10,827 nt of DNA from Fidelibacterota bacterium. GTDB taxonomy: Bacteria; Bipolaricaulota; Bipolaricaulia; Bipolaricaulales; Bipolaricaulaceae. Made by a program: the position numbers and the translations under genes. The DNA lies in NCBI GenBank assembly GCA_024277405.1, contig JAJRVI010000131.1, forward strand, positions 1-10,827. The letters run 5' to 3'. The notes under the pieces are model-generated. The model saw only the letters and a list, made by a program, of their open reading frames with translations, made no database searches and was not told the DNA's origin. This document shows, one piece after another, positions 1-6,381 of the stretch; the first letter of the stretch is position 1; the number at the start of each line of letters is the position of its first letter.

Positions 1-1
1 C

Positions 2-529
2 GCCGCCGCGTTGCTGGTCCAGCTCGAGGTGCCGTTGGACACGGTGGAGGCCGCGCTGCGCCTGGCGCGGGAACACGGGCTTACGACGATCCTGAACCCC
101 GCTCCGGCGCGGCCGCTCCCGGAGGGCCTGCTGGAGCTCGTGGACATCCTCACGCCGAACGAGACGGAGCTCCTGAGCATCTCGGGGGAGGGGGCGTCGG
201 ATCCCGTGGGGATCCCCGCCCTGGCACGGGGATTGTTGGCGCGGGGGCCGGGGCACGTGATCGTGACCCTGGGGGAGAGAGGTGCCCTCGTCGTCTCACA
301 CGACGGCGAGACGCACGTGCCCCCGTTCCCGGTGGAGGCGGTGGACACCACCGCCGCGGGCGACGCCTTCAACGGGGCGTTGGCGGTGGCCCTCGCCGAG
401 GGGATGGAGATGGAGGCGGCCGTGCGCTTCGCCTGCGCCGCGGGCGCGTTGGCGACCACCGTGCTCGGGGCCCAACCCTCCCTCCCCCGCCGCGAACGGG
501 TGGAGGCGCTGCTCCGGGGCGTCCGCTGA
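2..529 (+). CDS. rbsK: Ribokinase, C-terminal part (5' end outside window)
   Basis: This kinase phosphorylates D-ribose to ribose-5-phosphate with ATP and belongs to the PfkB/ribokinase family. It is cytosolic. The visible 175 codons cover the C-terminal half of the fold. The opening LVQLEVPL resembles the ribokinase QLE-P segment. NPAPARPLP and LTPNETEL follow in the order and spacing known from E. coli RbsK. The anion-hole and catalytic-base motif DTTAAGDAFNGAL has its catalytic Asp at 362-364. The tail GAQPSLP also matches ribokinases closely. The reading frame is open to the left edge, so the true start lies upstream. The gene ends with TGA, 7 bp before the convergent stop of cysS. Seen: motifs and order. 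Known: the family reaction. Inferred: ribose rather than another sugar as substrate, from the close motif match. Confidence 0.88.
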   Translation, partial: AAALLVQLEVPLDTVEAALRLAREHGLTTILNPAPARPLPEGLLELVDILTPNETELLSISGEGASDPVGIPALARGLLARGPGHVIVTLGERGALVVSHDGETHVPPFPVEAVDTTAAGDAFNGALAVALAEGMEMEAAVRFACAAGALATTVLGAQPSLPRRERVEALLRGVR

Positions 530-544
530 ACGGCCCTCAGCGGA
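522..544. terminator. Hairpin spanning both convergent stop codons
   Basis: TCCGCTGA (522-529) and TCAGCGGA (537-544) form a perfect 8-bp stem with the 7-nt loop ACGGCCC. The stem ends coincide with the ribokinase TGA and the cysS TGA (TCA on the plus strand). The position suggests a bidirectional end-of-transcription or RNA-stabilising hairpin. Neither side has a U-tract, so it is not a canonical intrinsic terminator. It could partly reflect coincidence of the two gene ends. Confidence 0.4.
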
Positions 545-1934
545 GGATCCACACGGTCCCCTGGGGGGTGTCCCTGAGCTCCACCCCCAACGAGGCGAGC
601 TTGTCCCTGATCTTGTCCGCGAGCTCGAAGTTCCTCCCCTTGCGGAGCTCCCCGCGGAGTTCCACCAAGAGGCCGATGAGCTCCTCCGTCCTCCCCGATC
701 GCGACGGCGCGGCCTCCCCCTGAAACAGGCCCAGGGGGGCGGCGAGCGTCCGGATCTTTTCGGCGATCGCCCCCAAGGCGCGCCGGTCCCCGCCCGCGGC
801 GACGAACCGCTTCCCCGCGTTGGCCATCCCCTGCAGGGCGGCCAGCGCCCCGGGGGTGTTGAAGTCGTCCTCCAGCTCCCCGTGGAATTTCTCCTCGAGG
901 AGCTTTATCTCGGTCGCTACCTCCTCGGGAAGCGGGACGTCCTCCGCGGCGGCGAGATCGGCCTCGGCGAGAAACCGGTAGACCCCCTCCACCGCCTTCC
1001 GCGCCTCCTCCAGGGCCTCGTGGGAGAAGTCCAGGGGCTTCCGCCAGTGGCGGGAGAGGTAGAAGTAGCGCACCGCCTCGGTGCCGAATAGCCGCACCAC
1101 GTCCCGGGCGTAGGCGAAGTTCCCCAGGGACTTCGCCATCTTCTCCCCCCTGACGGTGAGCATCCCGTTGTGGAGCCAGATCCGGGCGAAGGACATCCCC
1201 GTCAGGGCCTCGGCCTGGGCGATCTCGTTCTCGTGATGGGGAAAGATGAGATCGTTCCCCCCGGCGTGGATGTCCAACGTTTCCCCCAGGAGCTCCCGGG
1301 ACATCACCACGCACTCGGTGTGCCAGCCGGGGCGGCCGGGCCCCCAGGGGGAGGGCCACTTGGGCTCCCCGGGCTTCGCGGCCTTCCACAGGGCGAAGTC
1401 CAGGGGGTCGCGCTTCCTCTCCCCGGGCTCCACCCGGGCCCCCGAGAGGAGCTCGTCTGGGTCCTTCCCCGAGAGCTTCCCGTAGCCGGGGAAGGACCGC
1501 ACGGAGAAGTACACGTCCCCGTCGGCGACGTAAGCGTTCCCCTTCGCGACGAGCGCCTCGATGAGCTCGATCATCTTGTCCACGTAGGCCCTGGCCCGGG
1601 GCTGGTAAGTGGGGGGCGTCACCCCCAAAGCCCGGAGGTCCTCCAGGTATTCCCGGGTGAAGCGCTCGGCCACCTCCTCCGGCGAGGACCCCTCCTCTCT
1701 CGCGCGGTTGATGATCTTGTCGTCGATATCGGTGATGTTCTGGACGTAGACCACCTCGTACCCCCGGGACTCGAGGTACCTCCTCAGGGCGTCGAACACG
1801 ATGAAGGGGCGGGCGTTCCCGATGTGGATGTAGTCGTAGACGGTGGGGCCGCAGACGTACATCCCCACCCGTCCTTTCTGCTCCGGCGGCGGAAGCTGCA
1901 CCGGGCCGCGCTCCAACGTGCTCCAGAGGCGCAA
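537..1934 (-). CDS. cysS: Cysteinyl-tRNA synthetase
   Basis: This enzyme charges tRNA-Cys with cysteine using ATP and is a cytosolic class I aminoacyl-tRNA synthetase. The 465 residues match the usual length (about 460). The class I signature is HIGN at residues 37-40, and the KMSKS loop reads KMAKS at 265-269. The zinc site that selects the cysteine thiol is complete: Cys28, Cys208, His233 and Glu237, with GWHTEC and FPHHENE around them. The C-terminal helical and anticodon-binding region is present, ending in a short VWILR tail. The start is a TTG at 1934. It is the only candidate that gives the family N-terminus (RLWSTLERG), and an AGGAGG lies 6 nt upstream. The gene is divergent from mgtE across about 50 bp and convergent with ribokinase. 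Nothing is missing or truncated. Confidence 0.97.
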   Translation of the reverse strand: MRLWSTLERGPVQLPPPEQKGRVGMYVCGPTVYDYIHIGNARPFIVFDALRRYLESRGYEVVYVQNITDIDDKIINRAREEGSSPEEVAERFTREYLEDLRALGVTPPTYQPRARAYVDKMIELIEALVAKGNAYVADGDVYFSVRSFPGYGKLSGKDPDELLSGARVEPGERKRDPLDFALWKAAKPGEPKWPSPWGPGRPGWHTECVVMSRELLGETLDIHAGGNDLIFPHHENEIAQAEALTGMSFARIWLHNGMLTVRGEKMAKSLGNFAYARDVVRLFGTEAVRYFYLSRHWRKPLDFSHEALEEARKAVEGVYRFLAEADLAAAEDVPLPEEVATEIKLLEEKFHGELEDDFNTPGALAALQGMANAGKRFVAAGGDRRALGAIAEKIRTLAAPLGLFQGEAAPSRSGRTEELIGLLVELRGELRKGRNFELADKIRDKLASLGVELRDTPQGTVWILR

Positions 1935-1939
1935 ATCAC

Positions 1940-1945
1940 ACCTCC
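1940..1945 (-). promoter_or_regulatory. Shine-Dalgarno for the cysS TTG start
   Basis: On the minus strand AGGAGG reads just upstream of TTG with about 6 nt between. This perfect site supports a non-ATG start for cysS. Confidence 0.7.
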
Positions 1946-1968
1946 TGGGTAAAACTTTTCTCTTCAGG

Positions 1969-1974
1969 TATATT
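1969..1974 (+). promoter_or_regulatory. Putative -10 element of mgtE (leaderless arrangement)
   Basis: TATATT sits 10 nt before the mgtE ATG, in an AT-rich patch that is conspicuous in this GC-rich DNA. Transcription would start about 6-8 nt downstream of the hexamer, within a few bases of the ATG. There is no Shine-Dalgarno sequence between them. I do not see a good -35 hexamer at 16-18 nt spacing, so this is a weak call on sequence alone. The same arrangement precedes fabK. Confidence 0.45.
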
Positions 1975-1984
1975 CGCCGTTGAG

Positions 1985-3310
1985 ATGGCGGAACGCAACG
2001 GCGGCACGTCCCTCCTCGATCCCCAGGAGCTCGCCAAGCGCCATCCCGCCGAGGTGGCGGAGCTCCTCCATCGCCTCCCCGAGAAGGAGGCGGTGGCCCT
2101 CCTGCGCGAGCTCTACAAGGTCCGCGCCGCCGCCGATTCCCTGGAGGAGATGGATCCCGACGAGGCCGCCGAGCTCCTTGAGGGGCTCCCCCAACGGGAG
2201 GCCACCGCGATCCTCTCCCGCATGGAGCCGGACGATGCGGTCGACGTGCTGGAGGAGCTCCCCCGCGACGAGGTGGAGGAGATCCTCGTGCACCTCGGAA
2301 CCCTGGACCGCGAGAAGGCCGAGGTCCTGCGCCGCCTCCTCTCCTATCCCCCTGACACCGCCGGGGGGCTCATGTCGCCGGAGTACGTGGCCCTCCCCGC
2401 GGACATCACCGCCCACGAGGCGATCGAGCGCCTCCGCAAGGCCGCGGAGGAGGCGGAGACGGTCTACTACGTGTACGTGGTGGACGAGGGGGGCAGGCTC
2501 CTCGGGGTCCTCTCCCTGCGGGACCTGGTCTTCGCCCGGCCCGATACCCCCATCCGGGAGATCATGCGCCCCGAGGTGGTGACCCTCTCCCCGGAGATGT
2601 CCGCCGACGAGGTGGCCCAGGCCTTCGACAAGTACGGGTACCTGGCGCTTCCGGTGGTGGACGAGGAGGGGAGGCTGCTGGGCATCGTCACCGTGGACGA
2701 CATCCTCGACACCGTGATCCTCCGGGACACGGAGGACATGTACAAGATGGCCAACGTCCCCCGGGAGGAGCGGGTGGACACCCCGTGGCACGAGTCGCTG
2801 CGGCTGCGGCTGCCATGGCTCTACATAAACCTGGCCACGGCGTTCCTGGCCGCTTCCGTGGTGGGGGCGTTCGAGGGGGTGATCGCCAAGATCTCCGCGC
2901 TGGCGATCTTCATGCCGGTGGTGGCGGGGCAAGGGGGAAACGCGGGGATGCAGACGGTCACCATCGTGACCCGGGGGATCGCCCTGGGGGAGGTCCCCCC
3001 GGGGAGGGGGCTCGCGATCCTGGCCAAGGAGGTGCTGCTCGGGCTCCTGAACGGCCTCGCGGTGGGGACGGTGGTGGGGGCGGTGGCGTTCGCGTGGAAG
3101 CACAACCCCTACCTGGGGCTCGTGGCCTTCCTCGCCATGGTGGGGAACATGATCATCGCCGGGCTCGTGGGGGCGGCCATTCCCCTGGGCCTGCGGGCCC
3201 TGGGGCTCGACCCGGCCCTGGCGTCGTCGGTGATCCTCACCACGTTCACCGATACCCTGGGGTTCTTCCTCCTCCTCGGCCTGGGGTACCTGTTCCGGGG
3301 GGTGTTATGA
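1985..3310 (+). CDS. mgtE: Magnesium transporter/channel MgtE
   Basis: This protein is a Mg2+-gated Mg2+ channel in the inner membrane that closes when cytosolic Mg2+ binds its soluble domains. Its 441 residues are close to the family norm (about 450). The order is typical: an acidic helical N domain (about 10-120), a linker with YPPDTAGGLMSPEY from residue 121, two CBS domains (about 130-195 and 196-255), and a plug-helix region before TM1 near residue 278. The transmembrane domain carries the family signature MPVVAGQGGNAGMQ from Met310 and the pore aspartate in FTDTLGF (Asp423). The ATG at 1985 is the first in-frame start. It lacks a Shine-Dalgarno site but follows a TATATT by 10 nt. The stop overlaps the next gene as ATGA. 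Regulation by a Mg2+ riboswitch seems unlikely, because there is no leader to hold one. Confidence 0.95.
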   Translation: MAERNGGTSLLDPQELAKRHPAEVAELLHRLPEKEAVALLRELYKVRAAADSLEEMDPDEAAELLEGLPQREATAILSRMEPDDAVDVLEELPRDEVEEILVHLGTLDREKAEVLRRLLSYPPDTAGGLMSPEYVALPADITAHEAIERLRKAAEEAETVYYVYVVDEGGRLLGVLSLRDLVFARPDTPIREIMRPEVVTLSPEMSADEVAQAFDKYGYLALPVVDEEGRLLGIVTVDDILDTVILRDTEDMYKMANVPREERVDTPWHESLRLRLPWLYINLATAFLAASVVGAFEGVIAKISALAIFMPVVAGQGGNAGMQTVTIVTRGIALGEVPPGRGLAILAKEVLLGLLNGLAVGTVVGAVAFAWKHNPYLGLVAFLAMVGNMIIAGLVGAAIPLGLRALGLDPALASSVILTTFTDTLGFFLLLGLGYLFRGVL

Positions 3311-3798
3311 GCGCCGCCACCGCACCGCTGGTCCTGCTCCTCTTCATCATCTGCGCCGCCGTCCCGCCGGTCCCCCTCTGGCTGCGGGCCCTGGCGGGGG
3401 CGGAGCTGCTCGGCCTCTGGTCCTATTGGGTGTGGCGGGAGCGGAAGGGGTACCGGCGGGAGATCGCCCGCAGGAATCTGTTGAACCTCATCCCCGGCCA
3501 CGCGGTGCTCTTCCTCGGGCTGGGCCTCGTGGACGCTGGGCCCGCGCTGTTCCTCTGGCTCGCGCTTCCCCCCCTGGCGGTCCTCGTCGATATCGGCGCC
3601 CACCGCGCCCCGCGGTCGATCGGGGCTTTCCTTTACGCTATACTGTGGACCGTCATTTTTGCCCTGATCCACCGGCTCGTGGCGGTGGGCAGAGGGCTCA
3701 CGGGAAGTGGTCTTTTGATCTGGACCGTGGCCGTGATCTCCGTGGCCCTGGCCTTCGTCGGTACGGGGCTTTACAGGATCATAAGCGGAAAGAGGTGA
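3307..3798 (+). CDS. Small multi-pass membrane protein of unknown function
   Basis: I do not recognise this 163-residue protein. It is very hydrophobic, with about five or six likely membrane segments: roughly residues 5-20, 25-43, 60-76, 79-96, 104-125 and 133-157. A positively charged loop (RERKGYRREIARR, about 44-56) lies between the second and third segments. The tail RIISGKR is basic, which would favour a cytoplasmic loop and C-terminus. The ATG overlaps the mgtE TGA as ATGA, which indicates translational coupling, and only 4 bp separate its stop from yajC. The context (mgtE upstream, yajC-secD downstream) suggests membrane transport or membrane-protein biogenesis, but this is inference from position only. 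The frame is open well upstream into mgtE, but a longer start would overlap the conserved mgtE transmembrane domain and is not needed. Confidence 0.8.
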   Translation: MSAATAPLVLLLFIICAAVPPVPLWLRALAGAELLGLWSYWVWRERKGYRREIARRNLLNLIPGHAVLFLGLGLVDAGPALFLWLALPPLAVLVDIGAHRAPRSIGAFLYAILWTVIFALIHRLVAVGRGLTGSGLLIWTVAVISVALAFVGTGLYRIISGKR

Positions 3799-3799
3799 T
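3791..3799 (+). promoter_or_regulatory. Shine-Dalgarno for yajC
   Basis: AGAGGTGAT lies just before the yajC ATG and includes the TGA stop of the preceding gene. It fixes the ATG at 3803 as the start. Confidence 0.65.
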
Positions 3800-3802
3800 G
3801 AT

Positions 3803-4081
3803 ATGCCACCGGAACAGGGGAACCAGTTGATATCGCTGGTCATCCTCATCGTGGTCTTCGGCGCCATCTTCTATTTCCTCATCATCCGGCCCCAGAAGAA
3901 ACGCGAGCGGGAACACCGGAAGCTCATCCAGAGCCTGAAGCGCGGCGACCGGGTGGTCACCGCGGGCGGTATCTACGGCACCATCGACAAGATCGACGAT
4001 GACACGGTGATCCTTTCGCTGGAGGAAGGGGCCAAGGTGAGGATCGCCAAGTCCAGCATCGTGGAGAAGGTCCGCAAGTAG
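3803..4081 (+). CDS. yajC: Preprotein translocase accessory subunit YajC
   Basis: YajC is a small single-span inner-membrane protein that associates with SecD and SecF and assists SecYEG-dependent protein export. The 92 residues are within the usual range. A short N-terminus is followed by one hydrophobic span (about residues 8-26) and then the family hallmark IIRPQKKRE (about 27-35). The cytoplasmic domain contains LKRGDRVVTAGGIYGTI and ends with a valine- and lysine-rich strand. A Shine-Dalgarno site precedes the ATG. The stop is TAG, one of two gene-ending TAG codons seen here. secD begins 13 bp later. The order yajC-secD is the common bacterial arrangement, which supports both calls. Confidence 0.95.
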   Translation: MPPEQGNQLISLVILIVVFGAIFYFLIIRPQKKREREHRKLIQSLKRGDRVVTAGGIYGTIDKIDDDTVILSLEEGAKVRIAKSSIVEKVRK

Positions 4082-4083
4082 CT

Positions 4084-4090
4084 AAGGAGG
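4084..4090 (+). promoter_or_regulatory. Shine-Dalgarno for secD
   Basis: AAGGAGG lies 4 nt before the ATG of secD, between the yajC TAG and the start codon. Confidence 0.7.
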
Positions 4091-4094
4091 GGGG

Positions 4095-5495
4095 ATGAAA
4101 CGCGCTAACTGGATTCGCTTCGGGGTGACGGCCGCCGTGGTCTTCGCCGCGTTGGGGCTCCTGTTCCCCTTCTGGCCCCTGGACAAGGTCATCCGCCTCG
4201 GGCTCGACCTCAAGGGTGGGACGCGCATCGTCCTCCAGGCGGAGGGGGTGGCCGAGATGTCGCCGGAGAAACAGCGGGACATCACCTCGCGCATCGTCGC
4301 CATCCTCGAGAACCGTGTGGACCAATACGGCCTCGCCAACGTGACCATCCGCCCCCTGGGGGAGGGGCGCATCGAGGTGGTGATCCCGGGCCTCAAGGAC
4401 CCGGAGAAGGCCCGGCGCCTGATCGGCGCCACCGCGATGCTCGAGTTCCGCAAGGTCATCAAAGCCTCGCCCAACCGCGATGATCTCGAGGCCGAGCGTC
4501 GCGGCCTCCAGGAGATCCTCCCCTCCCACGAACGCGACGAGGCCGGGAATCCGGTGATGTGGTACCTGGTGAGCGAGCCCCTTCTCACCGGCGACGTCCT
4601 CACCGATGCCGATGTGCGCCCCAACCCAGATCCCCGGTACGCGGGCTACTACGAGGTGCTGATCGATTTCAACCGGGACGGGGCGAAGCAGTTCGCCAAG
4701 GTCATCGCCGGGCTCCGGGCCCAGGGGGAGGTGCCCGGGGAGGAAGGGGATCGGCTGGCCATCGTCCTCGACGGGGTGGTCTACTCCGCGCCCTACATCA
4801 ACCTGGACCTGAAGCGCACCGCTCAACGCATCGGCCGCATCGACAGCGCCCGGATCACCGGGGCGTTTGCGTTCGATGAGGCCAAGCTCCTCGCGGTGGT
4901 GCTCCGCTCCGGGGCACTGCCGGTGGACGTGACGGTCTTGTCGGAGTACACCGTGGGCCCGACCCTGGGGGCGGACTCCATCCGCCGCGGCACCATGGCC
5001 CTCTTCATCAGCTTCGTCCTCGTGCTCGTCTACATGGTGGTCTATTACCGGGCCCTGGGACTCGTGGCGGACGTGGCCCTGGTCGTGAACATGCTGTTCA
5101 TCTTCGGCGCCCTGCGGGCGTTCGGGGCCACCCTCACCCTCCCCGGGATCGCCGGTATCGTCCTCACCATCGGTATGTCGGTGGACGCGAACGTTATCAT
5201 TTTCGAGCGGCTAAAGGAGGAGCGTCGCACGGGCAAGGCCCCCCGGGCATGCGTGACCGCGGGCTTCGCGAAGTCCCTCTCCGCCCTCCTGGACGCTCAG
5301 ATCACCACCATCATCGTGGCGGTGATCCTCTTCATGTTGGGCACCGGGCCCGTTCAGGGCTTCGGGATCACGTTGGCCCTGGGCGTGGCGGGGTCGCTGT
5401 TCTCGGCCCTGGTGGTCTCGCGGCTGCTGCTCGAGACCACGGGCCTGGCCCAGTGGATCCCCGTCAAGGTGACCCAGGAACAGCCCGCAAAGTGA
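4095..5495 (+). CDS. secD: Protein translocase subunit SecD
   Basis: SecD is an RND-family inner-membrane subunit that, with SecF, uses the proton gradient to pull exported proteins through SecYEG. The 466 residues resemble the shorter SecD forms rather than the 615-residue E. coli protein. TM1 spans about residues 11-27, followed by the SecD motif LGLDLKGGT (36-43) and a periplasmic P1 domain with LENRVDQYGLANVTI. The second half holds five membrane spans, starting near VGPTLGADSIRRG (from about 287). The conserved TM4 block is GMSVDANVIIFERLKEE, with the proton-relay aspartate at Asp364. The last spans read as FAKSLSALLDAQITT and GFGITLALGVAGS. The protein is complete. No secF follows it. 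The next gene is on the other strand, and the holA frame runs 32 bp into the secD 3' end. Confidence 0.96.
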   Translation: MKRANWIRFGVTAAVVFAALGLLFPFWPLDKVIRLGLDLKGGTRIVLQAEGVAEMSPEKQRDITSRIVAILENRVDQYGLANVTIRPLGEGRIEVVIPGLKDPEKARRLIGATAMLEFRKVIKASPNRDDLEAERRGLQEILPSHERDEAGNPVMWYLVSEPLLTGDVLTDADVRPNPDPRYAGYYEVLIDFNRDGAKQFAKVIAGLRAQGEVPGEEGDRLAIVLDGVVYSAPYINLDLKRTAQRIGRIDSARITGAFAFDEAKLLAVVLRSGALPVDVTVLSEYTVGPTLGADSIRRGTMALFISFVLVLVYMVVYYRALGLVADVALVVNMLFIFGALRAFGATLTLPGIAGIVLTIGMSVDANVIIFERLKEERRTGKAPRACVTAGFAKSLSALLDAQITTIIVAVILFMLGTGPVQGFGITLALGVAGSLFSALVVSRLLLETTGLAQWIPVKVTQEQPAK

Positions 5496-5757
5496 ACAGG
5501 TAGAGGGCGGCGGTGGGGGTCATCTCCCCCCGCTTGATCCCGAGATCGAGCTCCTGGAGCAGACACAAGAGCTCCAGGAGCTCTCTCTTCGTGAAGCCCT
5601 TGGCCTGTTGGAGGCGGCGGCGCCAGAGCCAATCCGGCCCCTCGGGCTGGGCCTCCCCGTCGAGCGCGGCCCTGGCGAGGAGGAGCGCCCGGATCTGCGC
5701 GGCGAGGAGGAAGAAGATCCTCTGGGGATCCCAACCCCGCCCCAGGAGCGCGGAGAG
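5464..5757 (-). pseudogene. holA: C-terminal (collar) domain of HolA beyond an in-frame TAG
   Basis: Read in the same frame as holA, the 97 codons after the TAG are open to a TGA at 5466-5464. They translate to LSALLGRGWDPQRIF, then AAQIRALLLARAAL, then LQQAKGFTKRELLELL and LQELDLGIKRGEMTPTAAL. This is the pattern of the delta-subunit C-terminal helical domain: a GxDP turn, a helix of the QxRxLL type, then D-x-x-IK-x-G near the end. That domain forms the clamp-loader collar. There is no in-frame ATG, GTG or TTG early in this stretch, so independent translation is unlikely. The last 32 bp overlap the 3' end of secD on the opposite strand. Seen: the frame and the pattern. Inferred: it belongs to one gene with the upstream part. 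Whether it is made as protein cannot be told from sequence. Confidence 0.75.
5548..5583. repeat. Perfect 13-bp inverted repeat downstream of secD
   Basis: GAGCTCCTGGAGC (5548-5560) and GCTCCAGGAGCTC (5571-5583) pair perfectly around the 10-nt loop AGACACAAGA. The hairpin begins 53 nt after the secD stop and could end or protect the yajC-secD transcript. No good U-tract follows on the plus strand (TCTCTTCG). It lies inside the holA C-terminal coding region. There it encodes repeated Leu-Leu-Glu-Leu codons, which may explain the repeat by itself. Confidence 0.5.
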
Positions 5758-5760
5758 CTA
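5758..5760 (-). other. In-frame amber TAG, codon 208 of holA
   Basis: The codons around it read CGG TAG CTC. A single C-to-T transition from CAG (Gln) would create it. The residues on both sides fit a continuous delta-subunit helix. TAG ends yajC and fabK normally, so this codon would be expected to terminate translation in this organism. Confidence 0.85.
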
Positions 5761-6381
5761 CCGCAGCGCTCCGGGTAGGTCCCGCCATCCGATCCCCTCC
5801 AGGAAACCGAAGGGGGCGGGCTCGGCGAAGTAGAAGAGCTCGGGTATCCGCTCCCGGGGGAGCTTCCCCCCCTTCCACAGCGACAGCTTCTCGATCTCCC
5901 GGGCGAGGCGCATGGCGTCGCCGCCGCAGGCCTCGACCAACATGTCCACCACGAACCCATGGACCCGGAGGCCATGCTCCCGCATGAGCTCCACCGCGAG
6001 CGCCCGGAGCTCGGCCTTCGTGGGCTTGCCGAAGTGGATGAACTCCTCGGCGGCGTTCGTCAACGGCCCCTTCAGTTCCGTCCCCAGTAGGAAGAGGGCT
6101 ACCCCCTCGGGGGGGCCACCCCGCAGGGCCTGGATCAGGCGCTGATTCCCCGCCAGGGGATCCGCCCTCCTCACCACCACCGCCCGTGGCCTGCTCCCGC
6201 CGAAGAGGAGCGGCGTGCCCAGGGCCTCCAGGACCCCTTCCGCCCCGGCCTCGTCTCCCCAGAGGAGGACCCGCTCCACCTCGCCGAGCTGCGCGAGCCT
6301 CCGGCGCAGGGCCCTCTCGGCGAGGAAGGGATCGCCGCTGTAGACCCCGAAACGCACTGCCCCCTTCCCGCCGGCGTTCAT
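5758..6381 (-). CDS. holA: DNA polymerase III delta subunit, closed by an in-frame TAG
   Basis: HolA is the wrench of the clamp loader that opens the sliding clamp for DNA polymerase III. It is normally essential and about 300-345 residues long. The start is the ATG at 6381, which overlaps the upstream gene's TGA as ATGA. The N-terminal domain opens with FGVYSGDPFLAERALRR, the usual G-[DE]-x-[FY]-L pattern. VVVRRADPL and VALFLLGTELKG follow. The middle helical domain has KPTKAELRALAVELMREHGL and CGGDAMRLAREIEKLSLW, typical of delta. At codon 208 (5760-5758) a TAG interrupts the frame, giving 207 residues and losing the collar domain encoded just beyond. With the TAG read as an amino acid the protein would be 305 residues, a normal size. 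A sequencing error, a real mutation or readthrough are all possible. Confidence 0.85.
   Translation of the reverse strand: MNAGGKGAVRFGVYSGDPFLAERALRRRLAQLGEVERVLLWGDEAGAEGVLEALGTPLLFGGSRPRAVVVRRADPLAGNQRLIQALRGGPPEGVALFLLGTELKGPLTNAAEEFIHFGKPTKAELRALAVELMREHGLRVHGFVVDMLVEACGGDAMRLAREIEKLSLWKGGKLPRERIPELFYFAEPAPFGFLEGIGWRDLPGALR

Noticed and set aside
1170..1952. Long plus-strand open frame antisense to cysS
   Set aside because: It is Gly/Pro/His-rich with no recognisable motif, and cysS on the other strand is complete. It is a GC-rich shadow.
1964..3103. Long minus-strand open frame antisense to mgtE
   Set aside because: It is His/Arg/Leu-rich low-complexity translation opposite a complete, well-supported mgtE.
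3639..3644. TATACT hexamer inside the unknown membrane-protein gene, as an internal promoter for yajC-secD
   Set aside because: It matches a -10 box well, but there is no recognisable -35 at 16-18 nt and it lies about 160 bp from yajC within coding sequence. A chance match is as likely.
5758..5760. Genome-wide reassignment of TAG to an amino acid
   Set aside because: yajC and fabK both end with TAG exactly where their families end, so TAG appears to be a working stop here.
5520..5975. Serine- and glycine-rich minus-strand frame overlapping the holA TAG region
   Set aside because: Its composition is that of a shifted frame in GC-rich DNA. The delta-like sequence is in the frame of the upstream holA, so no frameshift is needed, only passage through the TAG.
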